A stretch of DNA of 64,000 nt from Stratiolaelaps scimitus (lineage: Eukaryota; Arthropoda; Arachnida; Mesostigmata; Laelapidae): NCBI GenBank assembly GCA_019614645.1, contig JABWDB010000013.1, forward strand, positions 7,579,501 to 7,643,500, read 5' to 3'. Position 1 is the first letter of the stretch, and each line of letters starts with the position of its first letter. The position numbers and the translations under genes were made by a program. Positions 25,211-37,000 of this stretch are shown here, in pieces. Below the pieces are notes generated by a model, which was not told the DNA's origin, did not search any database, and was given only the letters and a program-made list of their open reading frames with translations.

Positions 25211-26459
25211 CAGCTGAGAGTCAGCTAACCTCATGTGTTGTGCTCGTGGTTGGCCTTGTACACGTATCACCGCCCTTAGTGAAAGAATACGCTAAGCGAT
25301 ACCAGGAAGGGCGGTGCTGTTGAACATCGTCCACGGTTCCACAAGGGGCGGCGGGCATGGTGTTGACATGCATTGGCAGGCCAACACCCCCCTTTTCCTC
25401 AATTTTTCGTCTTCTCATTGGCTTCAAGGGATTGTTTCTAGGCATGCATATTGCTTTGCAAATCTTCACTCAACCTCTGGAGGTAGCCGACTGGAAGCTA
25501 TATGTATCTTCCAGTCGGCTACGTCTATTATATATATATATATATATATATAATACGGGAAGATTGCCAGGGACACCCAACTGGTTCCACGGGAATGCTG
25601 ACGAAAACGTCATAATCAGAATCACCCTCCAAGGAGCGACCTGGGCAAGGCCTAAGCAGCTGTATATCTTTAAATCCAAAAAAAAAGTTCGCACTCGCAA
25701 ATTTTGACAACTAAAGAATGCCGAAATAAGTCCCGAGATGCCGCCAGGTGGCCACGGGGAATATCAACGCACTCTACCTCAATAGGATATGTGCATAATG
25801 AGTTGCAATTTAGCACTTGTGAAAAAGCTCAAAGGGGCTCGCAATTCTTCGGTAGGATACGTAGAGTATCGCATCAACGATTGACCCAGACTATGCAACC
25901 CGTGATAGACAATCTAGGACATTACTTAACGTTGTACTCGAAGTTCATCCAAGAAACTGCACAGAACGAATAGGAGTTCAGTTATTGGTAAGTGGAGAGC
26001 AAGTAAGTGAAGCTTGAACCGGCACAATACAGTATGACTATTTGAAGAAAAAAGCTGTCATTGGTAGCCGACACGGAGAAAGCTTTCCGCAGCACTCCTT
26101 CACTGGTGCGTACATGAATTCTGCGCACTAAACAATTCTGGTGACTGAAACCGGTATTCAAATTTACTATGTCAAATATCCAAGCAGAGGCGGCTTACAC
26201 GTGCAAATTTAATTCTTGTGTAGATTGCTTTGGAGCTACTGCTTACCTTGTCTTAGGACACAGTATCCCTTAAAGAACAAAGGTTTTCCTTTTTGGCCCT
26301 TGGGCGCAAAGCATTTCTTTGAGCAGAAGACGCTTCCTTTCTTTACGTAGCCCGCAAGGCATGGATAAAAAGTCATCAAACCTGTGCAATGTTGATTTTT
26401 TGTGCACTCCTCCTCTTCATGTGGTTCCAGATGAACGAATCCTTCCGATTTGACACCAC

Positions 26460-26970
26460 CTGTTAAATTGGGGTAACGTTAGGTTTAACTAGACAATATT
26501 ACTATTTAGTTTTGAATATTATTTATTTAAAAAGTAAAAGACAAGATTACAAACAAAAATTCTAGAGAACTCTGCACGCGTCCGACTGGCAGAACCAGCT
26601 TCGGCAAGCCATAAGAAGGACGAGACGGCCCAAGTCTAGAAAGAGATGTTCTTAAAGCGCTAGGTAGCCACAATTGTAATCTCCAACTGCCACACTGCTG
26701 GATGTTTTCTATGAATCACGAACTCGGTAGTAATAAAGGTCTGCATGATGTTGACAAATCTGTCATTCACGGTGGGATTTACAAACTGGCTACTTGAGAA
26801 CAATACTTGAATACACGACATCTTTACCCAACTGGGTGCCCATGTATACCCCATGTAGTCCGTAACAGGAGTTAGAAATTTTCAAGAAACATTCATCGGA
26901 TTGATACAACGATTGAATCTAACCTACAATGATTAGTTCGTGGTTCTTTACAAATTCCTTCACTGCTCGG
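26460..26970. other. End of unit A and tandem junction
   Basis: 26,460-26,791 matches 48,505-48,831 of unit B. 26,792-26,970 has no match I can see elsewhere in the window. At 26,971 the start of unit B begins directly. No exon recognised. Confidence 0.6.
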
Positions 26971-27407
26971 TTATCCAGTTTGATTTTATTATGGAGACCC
27001 GTCTCGCTGATTTGTTAAATTCATAGTGACAGAGGGCGAGAGATAGAGAGAGACGTGCCCGCAGATTATTTCTATAGCTAAGTTTCTGTAATTTGATGCA
27101 AACTCTCGACGAGGCAACGCGGCCGGCAAAGGTCTATTAAAGGAACGGCAGCACAGTATATGCTTGTGTGCTGTGTCTATTCGCATCAGCAGCTTAAATA
27201 TATCGCTGCTAACCTATCGCTTACTGTGTGATTTCATTGTGAATATGGTGTCCGGACATTCGGTGCAAGCAGGAAGAGCCAAACGTTGCTTGAGTTGGTT
27301 CCCAGTAGATCAAATAGTCTGTTGCAACGATATTTTTACCTGCAATGAAGACTTAGCCAGTCTCCACCGAGTTTTGATGACTGCTATTTTCCGAACATCA
27401 TTTCCAG

Positions 27408-27681
27408 GCAACATGCTTGCGTTCAGCCGTGGGCGCTCGGAAAAATCTATTACACACAAGCTGTCGCCTTAATTTGCCCATGGTGCCGATTGTCATCGAG
27501 CAGACCGGACGCGGTGAGAGGGCGTATGATATCTACTCGCGACTACTGAAGGAGCGGATTATCTGCTTAATGGGACCGGTAATTAAACGTATTTACGAGT
27601 GTTGAACACGATACGCCGAAGCATCAGATCCCGTCGACCCGATTCTAATCACTCGACCGACGAATTAATGTGTCGAAATTA

Positions 27682-27737
<56 letters not shown>

Positions 27738-30093
27738 CAAAAACAGGCTCCATCCTGTGCTATGTTCTGAGGTGCCTAAAGTTTCGGCTCTTATAATTTT
27801 GAAGATATTGCGTGTGAAAGCATGGCTTCACAAGAAAACACTATGATATACACGATATGTGTGGGGGAGTCAGAGTTATGTGAATATATATATATATATA
27901 TATTATATTTGTAAATGTATTAATTTACGTTACGAATGGCCACGAATGGCCATCACGGTCTCTCGTGCGAACGCAGCGCCGGTCGCCATCCGCGACACAC
28001 GATGCTTAATGACACGCTCGTGAGGGCCCTCCACTCCGCCGGTATCCCTTGCACAAGGGAGCCACAGGGCCTCGACACCTCTGACGGGCGCCGCCCTGAC
28101 GGCCTCACCCTTATCCCCTTCCATCGAGGCCAGCACCTGGTTTGGGACGGCACTGTGGTTGACACCCTAGCACCTTCTTATGTCAACCACTGTGCAACCA
28201 TCCCCGGTTACGCAGTAGCGCGTGCGGAGCGGGCAAAGCTGAGGAAGTACGCCGCACTCCAAGCAACGCACCTGTTTTCCCCCCTTGCCTTTGAGACCCT
28301 GGGCGGGCACGGCCCTCTCACTGCGAACTTCCTCGAGGGGGTCTACCACAGGTTGATCCGCGCCACCGGGGACAAGCGCGCTGGCTCTTTCCTCCTGCAG
28401 CGCCTGTCCCTCGCTGTGCAGAGAGGCAATGCCATCGCCTTCCTCGGGACGTTGTCGTCCTCACCCCCCCCACCCCCATAATCCCTAGAAATTCCGACCT
28501 ATTGTAACGTTTAACATATTATAATAAATTTAAATACTGTAATTTACGTTTGGCTCGTTATTTCGACAACTGTTAAGAATTTGAAAGAAATTTTGCATTT
28601 ACACATCCTTTAGCAGGGGGGTTTTATTCAGAAAATATATAATATAGGTCTAAAATAAGTGGGAATTTTGAATTACCGTGGTTGTTCGCCATGTAAACAT
28701 TTTGTTTTACTAAAAAAATTGTTAAATTTTTTGAGCTTGATGGAATGGACACAGATTTTTCAGTCTTTTCCGATTTCTCTCCATTTTTATCATGAAGTCA
28801 AGTAATAGGTTTCTTTTTTTGAGAAAACCATTAAGAGTTACGAGTAAGTTCAATACGGTATTAGGTTGATAGATAAATGCAATAACTAGATGGAATAACT
28901 AACACGAAGCAATTATATAACTGATTTTCCCATAATAAGGTCGACTTTTACTTCTAGTCAAGGATTAACCGTCAAAAGTAACTCGTTCTTTCAGATCAAT
29001 GATGATATCGCCTCACTGGTTGTTGCCCAACTCCTGTTCCTGCAATCCGAGTCATCGAAGAAGCCGATTCACATGTACATCAATTCGCCTGGTGGTAGTG
29101 TCACAGCCGGATTGGGTATCTACGATACGATGCAGTATGTGTTACGTCCCATAGCGACATGGTGTGTTGGTCAGGCATGTTCAGCCGCCTCTCTTCTACT
29201 CACCGCCGGAGAAGCAGGTATACATGCCTCTGGTAGAAGGAACACTGCTCAGCAAGCAACGCTAAGCCTCGTCCATAATTTTACCGGATAGTCGTCTACG
29301 AGTCTATCTCTATATCGTCTCCGTGAATGCTATCGATTGCCCGGAGCAATTGCGAGCAGCGCTTTGAGATATACATATATGCGATATGTGACATATTTCG
29401 ATCTTACCGCGTGTCAATTTCTGTGTTTAGGTATGCGGCACTCGTTGCCAAACTTCCGAATCATGGTTCACCAGCCATCAGGTGGAGTAAGCGGTCAGGC
29501 TACCGATATTCAGATCCACGCTGAAGAGATTCTCTATCTAAAACGCAAGGTCAACCATCTCTACGCCAAATACACGAAACAGACCCTCGAAATGATTGGT
29601 AGGTGAACGGACGCGGGACTTTTTCATTTTCCTTTGTACTGGGAAAAAAAGAGAAAAATGTTTTTCTTTCCAAAATGATTGAAGTGAAATGGGAGGACAC
29701 TCCGGTATGTCTTCCCGTCGTCGCCGCCCTGAGTAACGCTTGCACAGCAAACATATTCGCCGTAGCGAATTGCGGACGAGTCCATGACTGTCCTTTTTAC
29801 AGGATTGATTTGCTGCAAAACAGATAGTTTAATGGAGTGTTTTCATCACGTCCCGCTGCCTATGCAGATGGATGTACGCAAGCGTCATACTCACTGAGTT
29901 GGCGTTCTGTGGAGTATGCTCTCTTCGTATTGAAGGTTAGTGTTTGAGTGTTATTTTAATTAATATTGTGTCATTCTTATCGATGATTACAGAGTCTGTT
30001 ATTGAACGTGACCGATTTATGAGTCCCGAACAGGCCAAGGAGTTTGGCCTCATTGACACGGTCTTGGAACAGCCACCTGTGCGGAATAGCTAG
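27408..30093 (+). CDS. CLPP: ATP-dependent Clp protease proteolytic subunit, mitochondrial (copy B; 5' end unresolved)
   Basis: Exons 27408-27578, 28995-29217, 29431-29598 and 29993-30093 have the same lengths and phases as copy A (220 aa plus stop), with intact splice sites. The Ser (GQACSAAS), His (MVHQPSGG) and Asp (ERDR) residues are present. Differences from A include YDIYSRLL for [16 protein letters not shown] for [14 protein letters not shown] for AKHTKQ, ESVIERD for ESVMERD and a final NS for DS. In each copy some of these match the usual animal residue, so neither is clearly the degenerate one. The intron between exons 1 and 2 received a 608-bp retroelement insertion. The presumed start exon upstream is unresolved as in A; a one-base difference upstream (27,280 region) indicates that stretch is non-coding. 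Confidence 0.93.
27932..28539 (+). mobile_element. 5'-truncated non-LTR retroelement fragment (C-terminal REL-like endonuclease region), B only
   Basis: The plus-strand frame 27,936-28,481 encodes the C-terminal part of a retroelement polyprotein. It contains [47 protein letters not shown] and [14 protein letters not shown], a domain that in my recollection follows reverse transcriptase in some invertebrate elements. The RPD then D spacing resembles the restriction-like endonuclease motif of R2-type elements. It is flanked by an exact 11-bp repeat TAATTTACGTT (27,921-27,931 and 28,540-28,550). Unit A has the unoccupied site at about 10,386, so the insertion is B-specific. It begins with a tandem ACGAATGGCC. 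Confidence 0.8.
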
Positions 30094-30126
30094 TTGGAAG
30101 TTGCCTGATATTGTGCTAGAAAATAC

Positions 30127-30189
<63 letters not shown>

Positions 30190-32813
30190 CAACTTATACT
30201 CTTTCTTCTTGGTGATTTAGCTACTAATAAATATTTTTACTGAAACATATTCGACTTGCGTGGGATCTTCATTTATTTGCCTTCTGGATTCTCATATTTC
30301 AGATCACCTCTATTAATCCAAAACAACCGCAAACGAAATTTACGCTATCCACAAAATAACGGGGTCCGCTGCTGTAGATGCTTATATGAAAATGTGCGTT
30401 ATTTAGCTGACATAACTATTGTAAACACACATTACGCCTAACAGCAGAATAAGCACACACCTCTTTACAGAAATCAAAAGCAAAATAAAAAAGTAAATTT
30501 GCCTCGCTGGTTCACGGCCAACATTGCTTCATAAGACTAACCCCTTAAATGCGGTGAAGGTGAATCTGTCACCAATTGACAGAGCAACTGATAGTAGCAA
30601 AGATGGCCACAAGCATAATAATGAACCGAAACATTCTACGCGAAATCAAGTATTACCAAGCAGAGTGTGCGTATGCCGTTTAGCTATCGTCATTGGACTT
30701 ATACATTTGCCTCATTAGTGAGGACATAGAGCTTCAGCAGTCGGCTTAGATGCAACTTGAACTTCGCGAAGGCAGATTCAGCACAACTATTCGGCAGTGA
30801 TATATCTAAGGTCGCGTTTCACAGCGAACTCAGGTGCCATAGTAGAAAAGAACAACTTTTCAGCATTGGGACTCTTGACCTGAGGCGACTTTATTGCCGT
30901 GGGGGTTCCCTTATTTTCGCTCAGTTCTTCATTCTACAATTGATCTCTTGGTGCCTATAGAGCACATGACGCCTGATCTCTTAACGCCTCGAGACGTTAC
31001 ATGTTTGCTTTTGATTGAAAAATCGATACCTTCCCCTTGACCAATTGACCCCGAGTCTAATTAGACTCCGAATGATTTGATTGCCGAGCCTCGGCCGCAG
31101 CAGAAATCCTAGCTCGGTTTACAAGCAGAGAACGCTGAGTCTTTTTGCTACAACTAATTTGGCCGCTACCAATCCCATTCGATCAAATTCGGTGTTTAGC
31201 CTAAAGCGAATCGCTGACTGGGCTGTCAAATTACTCGATTGCGGTTGTAGCCATGCAGATTGAGTACACTATAAGCGAACAAAACGACTCTTTCCGACAA
31301 TATTCAAGGACAGTCAACGGGTTCAACATCTCTCGCTCAACGATCAACAATGAATTCTGATTCGTAACAAGATTCTGCAAAAAAAATACCGGGAAGGATC
31401 TCTTTTCTTTTATTGAAATCAAAGGAGTAGGCCATCTCAACCTCAGTTTTTAGGGCCCACTCCCTTTTGTGAGCTCTGTGGGAGATAGTACTGTTCCTTG
31501 GATGATGACAAAACAAGGGATCAACAGTTGAAATAAAGAAGGCTCAGCATCAAAAGAGTCTTCTATGTTCAACGTAACCGGGATGACTTTACAGGAACTG
31601 TTGAATACGGATATACGCATCGCTATTCAACGAAGATTCGGACGATGTGGACAATGCCGCAGGGGTGTAGATATTTATTTAACAACCAGCCAGCCAAGTG
31701 TTTTGCTTTGAATACTAATTGCTTTCACAGAAACGAAATTAAATATCAATGTCGACTCGCCACTGTTAAGAATCGAAAACACTTCAGTGATCAAATGGTT
31801 ATCCCGAGCGATTGCTTCCATCAAGTGCATCTTCCATGCATTTAAACAACAGCAGAAAGTAACTAACGGAAGTTAGCAAGTGGCACTTGATGTTTAAGCA
31901 CAGTGAGTGTTTCACCTGGCTGTGAAAAGCCGGAAGCCGCAGGTCCGAATCCCGTTGCATGACATATAAGAGAACTTAAGCATTGTATGCAGTTCCTTTA
32001 ATAAATCAATAAAGCTTTACTTTTACCTTACCTACACTAGCTAAGTCGAAAAAAATTGTATATTGTAATGGCAGCAGTGACGTCCCGGATAGCGCGAACG
32101 TAAGACGCTGTTGTCCCAACAACCCGATGCAAGCCTCTATTAGTTGAGGGATATAGAAGAGACCAGTCCTTCAAACATCGGTGTTGTTAATTCCTACCAG
32201 CTAGTGTGATTTTTCCGAGCACACCAAAATATGTGGTTCAACAAGTGACGAAATTGACCAATCTTGTGCGACATCAGTTCTCTATATTGCATGAGAAGAT
32301 TTTGGTTTCGGTCATCGCGAGCATTGCGCACCCGAAAATAACATTATATAATTCTATAATGATTAACTCATTCAACGTATATCGTTCAGCTAAGGCATGT
32401 TTTCTTGTGAAGAAAGTGTCACTGCTTCTTTAACTCGTGCAATTGCTCGAAAAACATACACCCCATAGAAAATGTTGACTTAAGACGGTACCTTATCTTT
32501 CCTTCACATTTAGTGAGTCAGCTACTCCATTAGCTTTGAAGTAGGTTAAGCAAATAGAATATCTATCAGAGAGCATTACCTACAATAGACATCACTATCG
32601 ATGTCAAGAGTAATCATAAACTTCCAAGACACCCCCCAAAATGATGAATGCACCTGCAGTGCCAAATCTTAAAATGACAAACACAATCAAATTCGGTGGA
32701 CAGATTTATTGTTGTACAATAATCGTCGCCGCAGCAGCCACCGAATCTCGCACACCGATGCCCGCCGAGGTTGGCAAACGTCAGTGGAGCCCGCCGGAGC
32801 AAATACGGCCGAC
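30094..32813. other. Non-coding, unit B, with RPS20 3' UTR
   Basis: A (TA)n tract of about 56 bp at 30,131-30,186, longer than in A. Colinear with 11,940-14,050 of A up to 32,198. The tRNA-like SINE piece lies near 31,890-32,015. A minus-strand AATAAA at 32,710-32,705 is the likely RPS20 poly(A) signal. No further exon recognised. Confidence 0.55.
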
Positions 32814-33131
32814 TTACTCGGCGATGGTCACCTCGACTTTTACGCCGGACTCCAACACGATGTTCGTGATCTGCTTGACAATGTCAGCAGGCGAGTGCAG
32901 ATCGATGACGCGCTTGTAGATCCTCATCTGGAAGCGGTCCCATGTCTTGGAGCCTTCTCCGCAAGGCGTCTTACGGGTTGTGATTCGAAGAGTCTTTGTG
33001 GGCATACGGACGGGTCCGTGCACAACTAGATCCTTTTCCCGAGCCGACCGTAACAGGTCTGTGCACATACGTTCGAGGGCGCGCACATTGCGGCCAGACA
33101 GCGTGATTCTGCAAGGAAACATTGATGTGCA

Positions 33132-33162
<31 letters not shown>

Positions 33163-33486
33163 GACAATCAGTCATTGTCATCTGATTACACAGCCGGCAC
33201 CGGAGCACGTGAATGTTGGGATAATCTATTCGCTCTGTAAATAGCTCATGAAAACGTTACGTGTGAAAGAACGGATCCGCTAACTTGTACAACTTTCATG
33301 TTAACATATAACTTACCATTAGAGCAAACGTTCTTAGAAACAAGACTAACAAAAAGTAGCTGGAAATATTGTTATAGCGGACCAATGGCGGAAGATGGAC
33401 ATAGTTGTGTGCGACTTTTCGTACCTGATCTTATGCACTGTCTGGGCCGCGGGCTCTTCAGCCTTTTGCTCCTTGTACGCGGACAT
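32814..33486 (-). CDS. RPS20: 40S ribosomal protein S20 (uS10)
   Basis: Two exons, 33486-33425 and 33108-32814, join in phase 2 (357 nt, 118 aa; human is 119 aa). Exon 1 reads [20 protein letters not shown] and ends at GTACG; exon 2 begins at TTGCAG and contains [45 protein letters not shown] and [13 protein letters not shown], ending VEVTIAE. Cytosolic small-subunit protein. The intron carries a (CA)n tract at about 33,133-33,162. It is divergent from ALYREF copy B, with 518 bp between the start codons, so the two could share a bidirectional promoter. This gene is missing from unit A. Confidence 0.97.
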
Positions 33487-34004
33487 GTTCACAGTATGAA
33501 AAAACTACACTATTTAGCGACTTCTGGCCGAGATATTCACGAAGAACAGCGCTGAGCCAGAACACACGTGTCCACACAACGTTAACCTCAGCGAAAAAGG
33601 CTCGCCGGAAGTCAACAAACATCGAAACCACTGGGCGTCTCGAATGGCGCCATATTTGAAAATTACCTGCGAATATTTTTCCGGCAAAAATTACGATATT
33701 TGTTCATCGAATTGAAAAAGCAATCCCATTTGCTCGTCAAACATCCACAGGAAAGTTCCCCACTAATAAAATCAATCCCGAATAGTCCTCTACTCGATGC
33801 CGAATTGCCCTCTCCACGAACACTAGCGCCACCCCCCCTCCTAAAAACGCGCTGCAAGCCTCGTCTGCAATCAGTTAGCGTCTAGCTCCGGTACAAGTTG
33901 TCGTGGCGGAGTTGCATGTACGCTTCATTGTGAACGAGTTACGAATTGTGAATTTTGACTTCGTCGTGTCTAGGCTTCGGAAGTCACAGTAAATCAGCAG
34001 CATA
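33487..34004. promoter_or_regulatory. Candidate bidirectional promoter, RPS20 / ALYREF
   Basis: The 518 bp between two divergent start codons of housekeeping genes. The part from 33,593 to 34,004 is almost identical to 14,058-14,469 of unit A, where ALYREF remains but RPS20 is deleted. No TATA box stands out. Promoter function is inferred from position only. Confidence 0.5.
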
Positions 34005-37000
34005 ATGGCCGAGAAGGTGGACATGTCCCTCGACGACATTATCAAGGCGAATCGAGCATCCTTCAGGACAAGCCGTGGCCGGGGAGGCTTCCGTGGACGC
34101 GGTGGCCGCGGTGCCGGCAGAGGTGCGGCCCGTGGTAGCGGCGGTAGGCCTGCCCCACGAAAGCCCGGCTTCAGCAACTCGCCCCGCAAGACGGGCTTCT
34201 CCAGCGGCGCCGGCCGCAAGTTTCCCCGAGTGAGTATTGGTTTACGCTGAGCTGTGCTTGGACACTTGGAACTGAGCGCAACTCGCCGACTTTCGGCGAA
34301 CGACTAGTTGAAACCGGCTAGCGGTGCTGTGGCCTTCCTGTGTGTAGGCCTACCTACTACGTGGACCCCGGCGGCGTTTCCGTTGGGTGTGCCAAGCGTC
34401 CCGCCAGTGGAGATTGGTTGTGCTAAACACACGCTAAGGCACAAGCGTCTCATCATCATGAAATGCAATCCATGAAAAACCCCAATTTCTAAGAGGACGA
34501 ACAGATTAGATGAGCGACCAACAACAGCGAACAACCAATACTACAGGATGTTTTCGGCAGCGAAAGGGATGGGAGGTTCTCCCCAATTCTGCTGCTCTTC
34601 TCTCAAAATCCCCCCTGAACATCAGCCGCAGAAAATACTGGAAGATCTGAGCTCCTGCCTCTGCTGCCGGTGTCTCTGTGTGTGGATGGCTGTGTTGTGT
34701 TGTGAGGTGGTGATAATGATGATGGTGGCGGCGCTTCTATCTGCAATAACACAGAAACACGTCAGATGCTGCGGCATTGATAGGTCATTCTCGAAACGAA
34801 CGAGGCGCTTTGAATGTAAAATCGATGCCGAACGCTGATATGCGGCTGCAATGTACATCACATATACCGAGGAGAGCCCTGAGCCTTGAATCCGAATCAT
34901 CGCATGCTTCTCGAAACCTAGCAGAGTTGACCGCCTGCAAGTAACTGCCAACGGCAGAATGATGTCCTAATAACGAGCCCGCTCGAGAAATCCTGGATGA
35001 ACTCTAGGATCTGGCGTGCCAGTAGAGAAGGCAGGGGTGATATCACAGGCTGAGTTCCGTTGTGTACAGTTGATTTGGTTACAGCAGCAACTAATATCAT
35101 GCTACATATATATATAGATCTATCTATATATAGATATATGGCGATTGAGAATCTCCTTTATTTCTGTCTCAGTGTTGAGAATCTATGCTCGCTTACCCTT
35201 ATTTGGTTGAGCGACAACGAGCTTGCGGCTGCTGCTACTGCTGCTGGTCAACGAAGCCTAAACGATATTGGTGACCGTGACAAAAAAAGCCGGCAAAAAC
35301 CAACCTGCTGCTATGACGCTACGGGGGCATGTCTGAGCAAGCGCTAGCTAGCAGATACCGAGCAGCACTCGTCGAAACCCAGTCCTTGAGACGCGACACC
35401 GTCTGAGAGACGATGACCACTACTATACCGACGATTGTCATAACCTGTAATAAGCGCTGTGCCTAAAAATCTAGTTCCTTATCATGCCCGGATCGTAGTC
35501 TGCGTAGTCGGCACTGATTGGTCGTTGGTTAAACCGCTGGTGGTGGTGGTGGTGTGGTGTAATAGAGAAGTCTGCTCTTTCGGTCACGGTTTACCGCCTT
35601 CTGTGTCTCCGTGCGTGCCTTCCTTCGAGTGGCGGCTGATCGTAGGTGGCGAAGCGCAGTGTGTGGTTCAGTTTGTGCGCCAATGCTGCGTGCTCTGATG
35701 AAGAGGGATTAATAACGTCGGATCATTGCCGGCGTCTTCGTTTGCACCTTCCGCAATGGCGGTGTGATGTTCTCTATCTATCTGTGTATGTGTGTTGTGT
35801 GTGATGCCGCTCCTCTGCTGCTGCCGTCGCATCGTCAGTGCTGAGAACGGGGGAAGATGGATTGGGATCTCTATCATACCCACTCCCCATTATCTATCTC
35901 TCTGTCACTCTCTCGGCGAATCGTATATCGAATCGTCTGTAAAAGTTAGCAAATTATTACTGCTGCTGCTGCTTCTGCTGCTTCTGCCGCCACCACCGCC
36001 ACCACCATCGGCACCAGCAGCAGCGATTTCGCGTTCGGGTATCAGCCAGCCGCCCAGTTCGTCCCGTCCGTGAGTGAGTCAGTGAGCCAGGACCGCCGGC
36101 CGGCCGGCCGGCCGGCCGACCTTCAATCAGGCGGACCACAATACTCGAAACGAAACAGCATATCACCACCACTTGCTTCCTTCCTTCCCTGTTGCCGCCT
36201 CCAGCCTCGAGCTACAGCCGCATCGGCAGCGGTTCATAATGATGATGATGGTGGTGATGCGGATGAAGTTCTCATCTAGGGATGTGCGAGTGCCAATCAG
36301 TCGTTGGGTTGTTCAACCGGTCACAGACAGACGGGTGACTCAGTCAATTCGGTCGGTTCGGTGCGACATACGACGATGTTCGTTGTTCACGAGTCCGCAG
36401 TTCGCGAGCTCGCCGGGGTGAGCATCGAGTGAACTCGAGCAATAAGGGTTATCTTCCATATTGAATTCCTTCACTTCTTAGGGTACTCTTGGAAAGGGCG
36501 CATCGGGCGATCGCTGGCAGCATGACAAGTTCCAGTACCGTGGAGCGGGCGGAAGCAACAACGGCGTTGGGGGACCCGCCGGCCGGGAACAGTCGTCCAA
36601 GCTGACCATCAGCAATCTCGACTACGGTGTATCGGATGCTGATATCAAGGTAAGCTAATGTGCCACGTTGGCGCTTGCTATGTATCCATCTATATATCGA
36701 CCTATCTGTATTCATATTGGCGGTTCAGGATTGGTAGCCTAGCACTTTTACCATGATAAAAAAGTTGTTTTTGGTAACGACCCCTTGGCCTTCGTCGAGG
36801 TACGCTCCTCGATAGGTTGGATTCGTAGTGGTAGTATTAAGCAAGTCTGTAATTTTTCCCTTGCAGGAGTTGTTCACAGAATTCGGTCCCTTGAAGAAGG
36901 CGGCCGTCCATTATGACCGGTCGGGTCGGAGCTTGGGCACAGCGGATGTTATCTTCGAGAGGCGAACTGATGCCCTGCGAGCAATGAAGCAATACAACGA

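Larger units (their letters stand above)
22717..26459 (-). pseudogene. Unrecognised mosaic membrane/secreted protein, copy A: exons 4-6 only, frame broken
   Basis: Three exons match the gene described at 44,714-57,033: exon 4 (26459-26247, six-Cys module ending GYCVLRQ), exon 5 (24376-23460) and exon 6 (22954-22717, LRLFLAFFAFLPMPS through CLGRIPT and stop). Splice sites are intact (GTAAGC, GTAAGT, TTTCAG, TTGCAG). Exon 5 is disrupted: two extra bases after the ATG GCG AAA CTG ATG region relative to copy C, and an 8-bp insertion that creates TAA after NLVL. The downstream 212 codons remain open and are identical in translation to unit B. Exons 1-3 are absent because unit A ends at 26,970. It is probably a partial pseudogene. 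Confidence 0.65.
9478..26970 (+). repeat. Tandem segmental duplication, unit A (17.5 kb)
   Basis: Sequence starting TTATCCAGTTTGATTTTATT at 9478 reappears at 26,971, and colinear similarity continues for the whole unit with interruptions by indels, insertions and one inversion. Homology to unit B stops near 26,791; 26,792-26,970 has no counterpart that I could find in B. Unit A carries ClpP, a damaged ALYREF, a small membrane-protein gene and a 5'-truncated copy of the minus-strand mosaic gene. Relative to B it lacks RPS20 and the 209-aa ORF. Confidence 0.95.

Noticed and set aside
33133..33162. Regular CA repeat resembling a repeat array
   Set aside because: Plain dinucleotide microsatellite in the RPS20 intron. 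No CRISPR-like repeat-spacer structure exists anywhere in the window.
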